Assembly: GCF_026914265.1 (NCBI RefSeq)
Contig: NC_069135.1
Span: forward strand, 28,462,738 to 28,526,737
Reading direction: 5' to 3'
DNA from: Mya arenaria
Lineage: Eukaryota; Mollusca; Bivalvia; Myida; Myidae
DNA length: 64,000 nt
Part shown: in pieces, positions 1 to 12,117 of the stretch
Position numbering within the stretch: position 1 is the first letter of the stretch
How the letters are laid out: the number at the start of each line of letters is the position of its first letter
The notes under the pieces: generated by a model
The model's database searches: none
What the model was told of the DNA's origin: nothing
Seen by the model: only the letters and a program-made list of their open reading frames with translations
Translations under genes and position numbers: made by a program

Positions 1-2829
1 GCCATTCGATTGTATCATTATGATGATATCTTATCAATGTTATTTATATCCTACTGTAGTCATATAGTTTTATTGATTTGTTAAAAGTGCTACATGTATG
101 AATCGAATGTTAATATTTAATCTTGAAAATCATTATCCAATATATCATATTTAACTTTTTGTAGATATACCCCCTGACTAAATTAACTGCCTGCAAACAC
201 GGACTGGATCTCATATAATCCATGAAAAGGCATTAAAATGTTCTCATGCAGGAGGAAGCTGTCTGTATTATAGTAACATTGCTGTGTTTAATTATTGAGG
301 TAATTAACATATAAGCATTGCATATATTGTTGATATATTAGACAAATTTTGATTTATGCAGTTTTTGTTGTTGTTTTTCAATTACCGGTAAATTAACTAA
401 CAGTGTTAATTTTGAGTATAAGTTTAATATGAGTAAATAAATTCCAATTTATGCACACTTATTTTTTCAACAAATATAATTAACAGAGTTGATTTTGGGC
501 ATAAGTTTAGTATGAGTAAATGATTTATTGAACACGAAGCTTACCCAGTAAGCCTTTACAATTAATATTCCTATGTATATACTATTCTTTACTTAGATCT
601 TGTATGTGATAAAATTGTTAAAACATATCAAATCTTATTTAATGTTGTGCTATGAAAATTTAGAACAAATAATCATCTGTTCATAAATTAAAGTCTGTCT
701 GTATAAACATATTGTGTAATTTACAAAAATTCATTGCACACCCTTTTTATATTGTATTTTTCCACACTGTTTCTATGATGCAAATGTTCTGTTAAGCTAA
801 ACACCATGATTCAACTTCCTTTCAGAATTGTTCACTAAATAATGTTTTGAATTCATTAGAATTATTAATTTCAATTTACATGTTATTACTGCCGTAAATG
901 TCTAGCATAAGATCAGAGCAAGGAGTTTCTATCAATCAAAGTTGTTGCCTTCCTTGAATGTCTACCATAAGATCAGCGCACAGTTTTCCTGATTTAAAGT
1001 TGTTGCTCATGATGTGTACCGTACCTCAAGATGGGCCCGGAGTTGTTGCACTAAAATTCTAAACTAAGATCAGAGCACAGTTTTGATCGATCAAAAATAA
1101 ATGTATTGATTTCTTTGTCTTTATATGTAACAAGTTACAAGTACAGGGTACAGCCCTTTTTTCATTCCATTTATTTTTGTATTTGCATGCAGCCAACAAT
1201 ATGCGAAAGTGATTTCATACTACAGCGCTATTTAAGCCGCATTACAGCGCTATGAGTTTTATTTCTAACAGATTGTTAATATATGTCTGGTCTACCTGTC
1301 TATTCATTTTTGTTGTCATGAAATATCAAAGTATATATATGATCTTATAACCTTGATTTCAACAGTAAACTATAAGCATGTTATAGCGTATGTGTTCTGA
1401 CTTTATTCAACTTTTCTCTGCATACCTAGTATTAAAGTTTTCATTTTAATTTCCCAAAAGGTATATTCTTGCATTTGTTATCATTTGCGTAAAATAAATT
1501 TTATTTATTAATAATACATGAGCTTAATCTACAGATATCACTGAATAACATTTATAGAAACTTTTTTCCATGTACTTGCCAATAATAAAAGATACTGTTA
1601 ATTATTAGATATAAGTTATATTGTTGATGACATTTATGACTTCAAGATATAATGATATGATATATTAAGTTGATTAACCAAAATATGTATTGTCGTCTGA
1701 CTTGAATCATTGGTTTGTATCATGTTTGTTTCTGTTCTATTTCCATTGTTAATGTGTGATAATTGCATTGAAATGTAAATATGTCTGTTGGAAATTCTTA
1801 ATGCCAATTTGTATAGAGTCCTTTAGTCTCAAATTTAAAGTTTATATAGAGAATATTGAGTATTGTTCAACTTCTAGGAAAAAAAGATTGTCAATTGATT
1901 GGCCATTAATAAAACAAGTAACCAGCAGCCAACTGTATACAATTGGTTAATTCTTTGGTCTGATTAAAGTTAGTAGAAATGTCTACTGATTGGTCAATAT
2001 TTATCCAATAATGATTGTTGACCAATGAAATTGCTTGCATCTGCAAACTAACCAAAAAATAACATGTGGAAAAGTTATCCAGTTTTATACAATTGGTGCC
2101 AGGTTGTTGTTGTCCCTGACCTATTCAGGCATCAATTCAAATTACCGGTATTCATTTTAAAACCTTAGACAAACAATCTCAGACAGATATGATGGTTTTG
2201 CTTAAGACCATCGTGGTACAGGGTTAACTGGCATTCCATGTTTTTATATCCGATGATCTGTCTGCTTGTTCAAAGCCATTCTAGTATTTTCAGAAAGTGT
2301 GATATTTCCCACAACCCATTATTCCATATTGTTGATAGTTACTACTTGACATAAAAATAAATTGACAGATTGATAGCATAACATAGGTCTGTTTTCACTT
2401 ATGCCTCGAGTCTTTTCAACGGCTGATTTAGAAAAGTGAACATTGAAAATGCAGGAAGCATTTATATATTTGTATTATTATTCTTTACAAGAGTTGTAAA
2501 AAAGGGCAATTGCTGTTATTTGTAACATTTTCAGCATTTTTTTCAGCTTTCATTTTGCAATACAAAAAGTATGTGCAGAAACAAGTGAATGTTAATGACT
2601 ATGGACTCTGCCATATATTAATTGGGATAAAGTGCTGGGCATATAATATATATATTTAGTTGTTAGAATTTAAGTATTTAACTTGTTCTTTGATTTCTGA
2701 TTTTTTAAAGATGAATAAAAAGACTTGTTAAGGTTATGTTTTATGTTTGAATTGTGGCATTGCAAGGCGATTGCCTAGCATGGAAATTTAAAATAAACTT
2801 ATATAAATGGAATGGTTGTGAGAAAAAAG
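1..2829. other. AT-rich spacer without a recognisable gene
   Basis: No open frame here resembles a known protein and none is longer than about 65 codons. The stretch is strongly AT-rich. It contains a degenerate direct repeat near 0.9-1.1 kb (listed separately) and a group of CCAAT/ATTGG pentamers between about 1890 and 2035. I see no RNA gene and no convincing transposon ends. Confidence 0.6.
895..1100. repeat. Degenerate direct repeat, three to four units of about 60 bp
   Basis: The motif AAGATCAG followed by GCACAG or GCAAGG recurs near 909, 969 and 1067, each time followed by a run ending in TTGTTGC or a similar string. Units are diverged and of unequal length, so this is an old tandem duplication. 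Confidence 0.45.
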
Positions 2830-3530
2830 TAGTACAGACAGTACCTATAACCTATAACAGTAAGCACAGTACCTATAACAGTATATACAGTAGTGAGTAC
2901 CAATAACAGTACCAATAACAGTACTCACATGCCCTTTAACAAAACATACAGTACCTAAAATAACGATATGCACAGTACCAATAACAGGACGCACAGTATC
3001 TATAACAACTGATTGCACAGTACTAACAGTTCACACAGTACCTTTAACAGTATGCACAGTACCTATAACAGTTTGCACAGTACCTAAAGCAGTACACATA
3101 CTACCTATAACAGTATGCACAGTACCTATAACAGTATGCACAGTACCTATAACAGTTCGCACAGTACCTATAGCAGTACACATACTACCTATAACAGTAT
3201 GCACAGTACCTATAACAGTATGCACAGTACCTATAACAGTATGCACAGTACCTATAACAGTATGCACAGTACCTACCTATAACAGTATGCACAGTACCTA
3301 TAACAGTTTGCACAGTACCTATAACAGTATGCACAGTACCTATAACAGTATGTACAGTACCTATAACAGTTTGCACAGTACCTATAACAGTATGCACAGT
3401 ACCTATAACAGTATGCACAGTACCTATAACAGTATGCACAGTACCTATAACAGTTCGCACAGTACCTATAGCAGTACACAAACTACCTATAACAGTATGC
3501 ACAGTACCTATAACAGTATGCACAGTACCT
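2830..3530. repeat. Minisatellite, 21-bp monomer domain
   Basis: A 21-bp unit built around CACAGTACCTATAACAGT is repeated head to tail. The left edge (2830-3030) is disordered, with shortened units. From about 3040 the unit is regular, with a TATGCA/TTTGCA/TTCGCA variant position. Because 21 is a multiple of three, several frames stay open by chance. It passes directly into the 42-bp dimer domain at about 3531. Confidence 0.93.
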
Positions 3531-6500
3531 ATAATGATACAAACTACACCCATAACAGTACGCACAGTATCTATAATGATACAAACTACACCTTTAACAG
3601 TACGCACAGTACCTATAATGATACAAACTACACCTTTAACAGTACGCACAGTACCTATAATGATACAAACTACACCTATAACAGTACGCACAGTACCTAT
3701 AATGATACAAACTACACCTATAACAGTACGCATAGTACCTATAATGATACAAACTACACCCATAACAGTACGCACAGTACCTATAATGATACAAACTACA
3801 CCTATAACAGTACGCACAGTACCTATAATGATACAAACTACACCCATAACAGTACGCATAGTACCTATAATGATACAAACTACACCTTTAACAGTACGCA
3901 CAGTACCTATAATGATACAAACTACACCTTTAACAGTACGCACAGTACCTATAATGATACAAACTACACCTATAACAGTACGCACAGTACCTATAATGAT
4001 ACAAACTACACCTATAACAGTACGCATAGTACCTATAATGATACAAACTACACCCATAACAGTACGCACAGTACCTATAATGATACAAACTACACCTTTA
4101 ACAGTACGCACAGTACCTATAATGATACAAACTACACCCATAACAGTATGCATAGTACCTATAATGATACAAACTACACCTTTAACAGTACGCACAGTAC
4201 CTATAATGATACAAACTACACCCATAACAGTACGCACAGTACCTATAATGATACAAACTACACCTATAACAGTACGCACAGTACCTATAATGATACAAAC
4301 TACAACTTTAACAGTACGCATAGTACCTATAATGATACAAACTACACCCATAACAGTACGCACAGTACCTATAATGATACAAACTACAACCTTAACAGTA
4401 CGCACAGTACCTATAATGATACAAACTACACCCATAACAGTACGCACAGTATCTATAATGATACAAACTACACCCATAACAGTACGCATAGTACCTATAA
4501 TGATACAAACTACACCCATAACAGTACGCATAGTACCTATAATGATACAAACTACACCCATAACAGTACGCACAGTATCTATAATGATACAAACTACACC
4601 CATAACAGTACGCATAGTACCTATAATGATACAAACTACACCCATAACAGTACGCACAGTACCTATAATGATACAAACTACACCTATAACAGTACGCACA
4701 GTACCTATAATGATACAAACTACAACTTTAACAGTACGCATAGTACCTATAATGATACAAACTACACCTATAACAGTACGCACAGTACCTATAATGATAC
4801 AAACTACAACTTTAACAGTACGCACAGTACCTATAATGATACAAACTACACCTATAACAGTACGCACAGTACCTATAATGATACAAACTACAACTTTAAC
4901 AGTACGCATAGTACCTATAATGATACAAACTACACCTATAACAGTACGCACAGTACCTATAATGATACAAACTACAACCTTAACAGTACGCACAGTACCT
5001 ATAATGATACAAACTACACCCATAACAGTACGCACAGTATCTATAATGATACAAACTACACCCATAACAGTACGCATAGTATCTATAATGATACAAACTA
5101 CACCTTTAACAGTACGCATAGTACCTATAATGATACAAACTACACCCATAACAGTACGCACAGTATCTATAATGATACAAACTACACCTATAACAGTACG
5201 CACAGTACCTATAATGATACAAACTACAACTTTAACAGTACGCATAATACCTATAATGATACAAACTACACCCATAACAGTACGCACAGTACCTATAATG
5301 ATACAAACTACACCCATAACAGTACGCACAGTACCTATATTGATACAAACTACACCTTTAACAGTACGCACAGTACCTATAATGATACAAACTACACCCA
5401 TAACAGTACGCACAGTATCTATAATGATACAAACTACACCCATAACAGTACGCACAGTATCTATAATGATACAAACTACACCCATAACAGTACGCACAGT
5501 ATCTATAATGATACAAACTACACCCATAACAGTACGCACAGTATCTATAATGATACAAACTACACCCATAACAGTACGCACAGTATCTATAATGATACAA
5601 ACTACACCTTTAACAGTACGCACAGTACCTATAATGATACAAACTACACCCATAACAGTACGCACAGTACCTATAATGATACAAACTACAACTTTAACAG
5701 TACGCACAGTACCTATAATGATACAAACTACACCTTTAACAGTACGCACAGTACCTATAATGATACAAACTACACCCATAACAGTACGCACAGTACCTAT
5801 AATGATACAAACTACACCTATAACTGTATGCACAGTACCTATAATGATACAAACTACACCCATAACAGTACGAACAGTACCTATAATGGTACAAACTACA
5901 CCCATTACATTACGCACAGTACCTATAATGATACAAACTACACCTTTAACAGTACGCACAGTACCTATAATGATACAAACTACACCTTTAACAGTACGCA
6001 CAGTACCTATAATGGTACAAACTACACCCATTACATTACGCACAGTACCTATAATGATACAAACTACACCTTTAACAGTACGCACAGTACCTATAATGAT
6101 ACAAACTACACCTTTAACAGTACGCATAGTACCTATAATGATACAAACTATACCCATAACATTACGTACAGTACCTATAATGATACAAACTACACCTTTA
6201 ACAGTACGCACAGTACCTATAATGATACAAACTACACCTTTAACAGTACGCACAGTACCTATAATGGTACAAACTACACCCATTGAATTACGCACAGTAC
6301 CTATAATGATACAAACTACACCTTTAACAGTACGCACAGTACCTATAATGATACAAACTACACTTAACAGTACGCACAGTACCTATAATGATACAAACTA
6401 CACCTTTAACAGTACGCACAGTACCTATAATGATACAAACTACACTTAACAGTACGCACAGTACCTATAATGATACAAACTACACTTAACAGTACGCACA

Positions 6501-7295
6501 GTACCTATAATGATACAAACTACACCCATAACAGTACGCACAGTACCTATAATGATACAAACTACACCTTTAACATTACGCACAGTACCTTTAACAGTAC
6601 GCACAGTACCTATAATGATACAAACTACACTTAACAGTACGCACAGTACCTATAATGATACAAACTACACCTTTAACAGTACGCACAGTACCTATAATGA
6701 TACAAACTACACCTTTAACAGTACGCACAGTACCTATAATGATACAAACTACACCTTTAACAGTACGCACAGTACCTATAATGATACAAACTACACCTAT
6801 AACAGTACGCATAGTACCTATAATGATACAAACTACACCTTTAACAGTACGCACAGTACCTATAATGATACAAACTACACCTTTAACAGTACGCACAGTA
6901 CCTATAATGATACAAACTACACCTATAACAGTACGCACAGTACCTATAATGATACAAACTACACATTTAACAGTACGCACAGTACCTATAATGATACAAA
7001 CTACACCTTTAACAGTACGCACAGTACCTATAATGATACAAACTACACCTTTAACAGTACGCACAGTACCTATAATGATACAAACTACACTTAACAGTAC
7101 GCACAGTACCTATAATGATACAAACTACACCCATAACATTACGCACAGTACCTATAATGATACGAACTACACCTTTAACAGTACGCACAGTACCTATAAT
7201 GATACAAACTACACCTTTAACATTACGCACAGTACCTTTAATGATACAAACTACACCTTTAACATTACGCACAGTACCTTTAGCAGTACTTGGAG
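3531..7295. repeat. Minisatellite, 42-bp dimer domain (about 89 copies)
   Basis: The repeat period is 42 bp. The first half is the 21-bp monomer (ACAGTACGCACAGTACCT...). The second half is a diverged monomer (ATGATACAAACTACACC...). A variable position in the second half alternates between CCCATA, CCTTTA, CCTATA, ACTTTA and ACCTTA. Shortened 40-bp units (CACTTAACAG) appear from about 6360 rightwards, and the array decays at 7200-7295. Frames of up to about 1050 codons are open on both strands only because 42 is divisible by three. The 2-base deletions in the short units change frame, which argues against coding. Confidence 0.95.
5886..6290. repeat. 126-bp higher-order repeat inside the minisatellite
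   Basis: The variant block AATGGTACAAAC...CCATTACATTACGCAC recurs at about 5886, 6012 and 6264, with a slightly altered copy at 6138. The spacing is exactly 126 bp (three 42-bp units). The two units between variant blocks are both of the CCTTTA type. This is a trimeric higher-order unit repeated about three times. Confidence 0.8.
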
Positions 7296-7738
7296 TAACT
7301 GAAATCAAACTGTAAAGAAAAGTCCTGAAATACGACTACTGCGCTATTAGTAAAGCTTACCATGCAGGCAGTTTGTGTCAAATTTCGTTCAAAATATTTC
7401 GCTGAAACAATATCTACATCTATAAAATCTCCATCAGGAGACAGTGTATGGAGTCATCAGCCTTGTTCAGCATAAACTTGGTTAATCACACTGGTAATGT
7501 ACTAAAAACTTGCATACACACAGATTTACAATGCAAGCCGTTCACATGAGTGTTTGTTCTTCGTTCGACGGCATCGTGCCACGGTGCTGCAACTAAACGG
7601 GAAAGGCAAGAGGGACCTGGCTTCACTCGCAGTATAATCGCATTGAATACAGTTTTAACATATGCATCTTGACAACATGCATGATTAAAAGCCGCATCTT
7701 AATTGAATACAACAAACAAAACAGTTCTCACAAATTGT

Positions 7739-7744
7739 TTTATT
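7739..7744 (-). terminator. Poly(A) signal AATAAA of minus-strand C1q gene, copy 1
   Basis: TTTATT on the plus strand reads AATAAA on the minus strand, 45 bases after the stop codon at 7789-7791. The same signal sits at the matching place in copy 2. Confidence 0.75.
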
Positions 7745-7788
7745 TTCCAAACAGCTACACACAAGTAAAACCATTTGTTAGGCCTATT

Positions 7789-10700
7789 TCACTCAGTAGC
7801 GATCAAATGTCCCGAGAAGGACGTGAAGTAACCACCGTCGGCAACGACGTGTTTGTTGTCCGAATCGGTCATGTGACGTACCCAGACGTCATTTGTAGCC
7901 TTTAGACGCGCGTTAATGACGTTCGTTCCTTGATTGTAGTAGCCGTTGTCACCCGTTTTTACGCGCCCTATGACGACACCGTCGCGTACCAACTCTAGCC
8001 CAAGCCACATTGTTGAGGTGCCCTTAAAAAAGAATCCTCTAATGGTGCAAGCGTATGTGTTTGCATTTACAAATATTTAAAAGAAAAAAAAAACATGTTG
8101 AATTGGAACCCTTGAATTTCAACTACGTGAAAGCACAAAATGTTTTCAAAAAATATAGCGTTGTTTTAATAAACACAAACATTTAAATGTCGACAACTTT
8201 CATTTCGATATTTACAGTCCTTAAGACTTTGAAAAAATATAAACGATAAACGAAAATCATGCAACTTAATTTACATGGTCTTAACTGGGCTGAACTTATT
8301 TTCGTTCATACGAAATGGTTTTCGAAGTACTTGTATTGCATTTTAAAGAACTTTTAAGTGTTCAAAAATTCGATAATAGATGTCTTTAGTGACGGATACA
8401 CATGACTCGGGTTCGAATTCTGCTGTGATGGAAATCGATTTTATGTATTTATTTATCTAATGTTAATTTTTATCATTTTTACATACATAATTATAATAAT
8501 AAACAAATGAAGTAATTTAACTTCTTTACCTGAAACGTTTATCAAAATTGTATTTGTTCAAATATATCTGATTGCATAAACTGTAGTGTATGATATGGAC
8601 CTTAAAACATTACTTTAAAAATAGCTTAGATTAAAGAACATCGCACTTGGACTTTTAAGGTATAAGCCATATACTATATCATATACGGCTCTAAAAATGG
8701 AAATGTATATGGAGTGAAATACACTTCTTCTTAAATAAAATTCAAGGTTTCCAGTCGCAAGAGTTCGACATAGTACTGTTGTGAGAAAAAGGTAGAGACT
8801 TCCTGAATATCATTCGCACCTGCAGCGCACTGAAAGAAAACTGGTATATGCCGTCAACTGGGGCCCGGAACGTTCCATGCCGTGAGTCGTACGCCCCGCC
8901 AACGTTGGTGATGACCTTGTCGAAAACCAGGGGCTGGTGCGAACCAAAGTTAGTCACGTCTTTTGTAATTGTAGCTGAGAAGGCTACAACACCCATGGAA
9001 GGGCAATTACAAAGATCTGCAAATTAAGAAATAGAATTATGAGAATTTTAAATGTCTTGGTTACGTTCGATAAGTTCGGCTTAGGTATTTATACTATAAC
9101 TGTAACCAATATAGTTTCTTTGTCAATTTAATCTTCATTAAGTTCTTTCATTCACAAATGTTTTTAACGTATGTGAACGTTTCGCGGTGCACTTGAAAGA
9201 CTAAACAACACAAAAATGAATATCAAATAAACATATAAATCAATTCCGTGAGTTCAGTAAATAAAAATATTTCATAATTCAATCTTATTAAATTTATATG
9301 TGAATAACCTATGCAAAGCGAAACTATAGGGAGCCTAAGCTACGAACTCACTAAAATTACTTTTCTAATAGTCTTACATGAATCAGGTACGATTAGTTTT
9401 TTTAACATACTACAGATAATCATTGTACATGCGAATTTTGTGTGTCTAGTAACGGACAGAAAGTATGTGTCGAAGTGAATGTATTTAATACATTCTTATA
9501 GATTTAAGCAACCATGTGTACTTTTAAGCGTAACTATCACTTTTAAATTAGTTTTACTAATTACTTTAAGCTGAACACTCACTTATGGACCCTTATTTAT
9601 ACGTGAATGTATATACTACATGTATGTTAAAGAGGTAAATATTAGTAATTAACTTTACAATAAAAAAACGTTTCTTAATAAACGAATAGATCATAATACA
9701 CTTTCAATAGTGATTACGCATACATGTCATCTGATCTAAATAAAATGCGCTGTAAACATATATACTTAGTTTTCTTTATTAATTGTAATAAATTGAATAC
9801 GTTTTTGCAGCATAATTTGTCTACGTCTACTAGTATAATATAGTGGTAAACATTACATTTACGTCTTATATCAGAGTATAGGCCAAAGTTTAGAACAAAG
9901 TGGTATTCGTCTTCAAGACTTGACATGTGTTACATTTCCTCTCATCAACGGGTATAGGATTTGGCCACTCTCATCTTCCACTCTAGATCATAAGTCTTTG
10001 TGTAGATACACGTAACCTTAATACACGATATCGAAAAGTATTAAGTAAGGTTGTAGTTTAATACATGCTATATTGCCATAAAGTAATGCTCAACTAGAGA
10101 CTTCTAATCTTCCATTCCAGTTTTGGATAGAACTATCACTAAGTCTCTGTTTAACATGAGCAAGAAATAATTTATTATTCTCTACATCTTCGAAGACCTT
10201 AATAAAAACCGAATGAACTTAACAGATCTGATAATAACACCAACTTTTATAAGTGTACCTTTTAAAGTCACTCAAAAAAATAATGTATATATGTTGTTGT
10301 GTTTTTTATAAAACTTACAAGCACATGTACGTATTATTAATAATTTAACCCAATACTTTGCAATAGTATTGTATCTAATTGTTAGCTAATGAACACGTCC
10401 AAGCTCACCAAAATTAAAATCATTATGTCTCATTATTATAACACCCAACAATCTATTACAGTTGTGCATGTGGATTCGCTTGATGGCGTTGCCTTTGACA
10501 ACACCCCAGACTTCACTACCATAATCAAGAATAAGAGAAATAAGCTTATCAGACAAATCCAACTTATGTTTAATAATGAAGTCCCTTAATTTTTACTAAT
10601 CCTTGTTCATCTCATACATACTATCCATATGACCATTCCTCAGGTTTTGAACGCTCTGTTGTAGCACAAGTAAATCGGCTTCAACCTGCGCGCGCATCTT

Positions 10701-10813
10701 TTTCTCTGTCGATATCAGGGAAATAAGGTTTTGTAAGGAATTGTCGTCAAGTAGAAAGCATAATCCATGACCTGCCATAAGCGTCAACAAAAACACCGAC
10801 AACCTCATGATTC
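7789..10813 (-). CDS. Secreted C1q-domain protein with coiled-coil stalk, copy 1 (four exons, 205 aa)
   Basis: Coding exons are 10808-10622, 9016-8820 and 8022-7789. The second exon starts at 10813 after a TTTCAG acceptor. A non-coding first exon ends at 11121 with donor CAG|GTAATT. Phases join cleanly (1, then 0) and give 205 residues. The start MRLSVFLL opens a signal peptide. Residues about 22-60 form a short amphipathic coiled coil, followed by a CNCP motif and a C1q domain ending YFTSFSGHLIATE. There is no collagen region, so this is a bivalve-style globular C1q protein rather than complement C1q. Such proteins are secreted, form trimers and bind microbial or other ligands; that role is inferred from the family. 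The gene is divergent from the C1q gene at 11243. Its 1.6-kb second intron carries a LINE fragment. Confidence 0.92.
8410..8420 (+). repeat. tRNA B-box-like relic in intron, copy 1
   Basis: GGTTCGAATTC resembles a tRNA promoter B box and is followed by CTGCTGTG. A better-kept match lies at the equivalent intron position of copy 2 (16287-16297). It is probably the tail of an old tRNA-derived SINE inserted before the duplication. Confidence 0.3.
9714..10590 (-). mobile_element. 5'-truncated LINE (non-LTR retrotransposon) 3' fragment
   Basis: On the minus strand, 10589-10389 translates to a stretch containing LISLILDYGSEVWGVV and, further on, RLLGVI and GELGR. These are typical of the region after the reverse-transcriptase core in a large family of invertebrate LINEs. 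Further downstream, near 9926-9860, LEDEYHFVL followed by LYSDIRRK matches the cysteine-proximal C-terminal segment of the same proteins. The stretch between is frame-broken. No RT catalytic motif remains, so it is a dead 5'-truncated copy. It accounts for about 0.9 kb of the extra intron length relative to the second gene copy. The superfamily (CR1/L2-like) is tentative. Confidence 0.8.
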
Positions 10814-11120
10814 CTGAAATAAATAACAATTCATTAACAAGTTTAGTGGTTTCAGTTGTGTGTTTTTAACTTTCAGTTTATTTATTTTTTGCCTTATTTG
10901 TCCTGTGTCTTAATCTAACACGTGCTTGCGTGTACATTTGTGGCCACAATCACAGGTCAAGAGTTGCATAAGCTAAACTCCTATCTTGTCTCAGAAACAG
11001 TTCAACTCTCGTTCTATAAAGTTCATGTTGTTAATATCAATGTAAGTCTTTTATTTAAACGTTTCAATGTGTTTATCGGATTGTTTAAAGTTTTGTTCCT
11101 ATGACAAGAAATAAAATTAC

Positions 11121-11242
11121 CTGATGTCAAATGTCCACCGAGGTCGGAATCTGTTCTAATATGTGGTACAATCAAGAACTGATAAGGAACTTTTCTAATC
11201 TCAAATGTAGAACATCGCAGTTTTGAGATCCAAAACTTCTTA
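11121..11242. promoter_or_regulatory. Bidirectional promoter / divergent 5' UTR interval, copy 1
   Basis: Only 121 bp separate the first splice donor of the minus-strand C1q gene (exon end 11121) from the ATG of the plus-strand C1q gene (11243). Both transcription starts must lie here or the transcripts must overlap. Two blocks are kept in copy 2: AATCAAGAACTGATAAGGAA at about 11170-11189, which contains GATAAG, and ATGTAGAACATCGCAG at about 11205-11220. I see no clear TATA box. Start sites are inferred, not observed. Confidence 0.65.
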
Positions 11243-12094
11243 ATGGCGACGTCATTTATTGTGGTTCTTTTGTTCATCGCTTTGGTGGGATATACACGGC
11301 TTGCGGAAGCGGTGTCAGAGAACCCGACGGCATCCCAGATCCGCTTCCTGTTGGACGAAGATGCGGCCCTCCGTCAAAAGCTACACACGAGAATTCAAGG
11401 TCTGCGGCAGAGTGTGTCGACCCTTAATGCCAGTATTGGTAAGCATCATTACAGCTAATTATTCTCCGGAATTCGAACTCGGAAAAACACTCTTATTGTA
11501 TGCTGTCATTTGAAAAGTGATTCCCCAACCAAGTCTTACTGTTAACGCTGTGTTTGTCTTTGCTAAAAGGGACGGTCAGCGACTTACCGGCTGTCTTCTT
11601 GTTACAAGTACGGTCGACCTTTTCAAATTTCTCTTATTCCAGTCCCTTGCTCGTGCCCACTGCCCACAACCCCAGCGCCGCGGACCCAAGTCTCATACAC
11701 CGGAACCCTCAAGTCTACCATGTCGAGCCTGAACGCCGCCTCCGTCTTCAACTTCACTGGGGACCTTATCAACGTTGGCGCACCCTACACACCGCACGAC
11801 GCGCATTTCGTCGCCCCCGTATCGGGTATTTACGGATTCTCCTTGGCAGCGTACATGAGCCCGAGGTATTACGTCTATATTGATTTGCTGAAGGAAAATG
11901 CACCAATTCTACACGTGAAGACCGGACACTACTACAGCGGGTCAACGAATCGACAAGTGAACTTGGGAACGAATTTTGTTCTCACAAACATGACGAAGGG
12001 CGATCACGTTTGGGCGAAATATTCAGGCGGCTCTGCCTATCTTTTCGGCGAAGGCGTCTCTACTTTCTCTGGGTTTCTGCTGTACGAATTGTAA
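11243..12094 (+). CDS. Secreted C1q-domain protein with coiled-coil stalk, divergent partner, copy 1 (two exons, 215 aa)
   Basis: Exon 1 is 11243-11438 (donor ATTG|GTAAGC, phase 1). Exon 2 is 11643-12094 (acceptor TTATTCCAG). The join reads ...NASIG-VPCSCPLP. The protein opens with a hydrophobic signal peptide (MATSFIVVLLFIALVG), then a coiled coil (about residues 27-66), a CSCP motif, a short Pro/Thr hinge and a C1q domain ending STFSGFLLYEL. Unlike the minus-strand partner, the C1q domain lies in one uninterrupted exon, so the two genes are separate C1q lineages rather than inverted twins. The shared stalk-CxCP-C1q design suggests possible co-assembly, which is inference. Upstream frames starting before 11243 lack a signal peptide. 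Confidence 0.92.
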
Positions 12095-12111
12095 TTCTGT
12101 AAGGAAAAGGA

Positions 12112-12117
12112 AATAAA
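12112..12117 (+). terminator. Poly(A) signal AATAAA of plus-strand C1q gene, copy 1
   Basis: AATAAA lies 17 bases after the TAA stop of the 215-residue C1q gene. The same short spacing is seen in copy 2. Confidence 0.8.

Noticed and set aside
1890-2035. A CCAAT-box promoter cluster
   Set aside because: Several CCAAT/ATTGG pentamers occur, but the motif is short, the sequence is AT-rich, and no gene starts nearby on either strand.
2830-3530. A CRISPR-like array
   Set aside because: The units are directly contiguous, with no unique spacers, and the context is clearly eukaryotic. It is a minisatellite.
3185-6449. Open frames of about 970-1050 codons on both strands of the 2.8-7.3 kb array
   Set aside because: They arise from a 21/42-bp tandem repeat whose period is divisible by three. 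Several frames are open at once, units with 2-base deletions change frame, and no signal peptide, splice border or unique flanking domain accompanies them.
8022-8056. A longer first part of the terminal C1q exon (frame continuing upstream of GGC ACC)
   Set aside because: The upstream frame is open in both copies but not conserved. The phase-0 acceptor directly before GGC ACC is present in both and restores a proper C1q strand after FSALQ.
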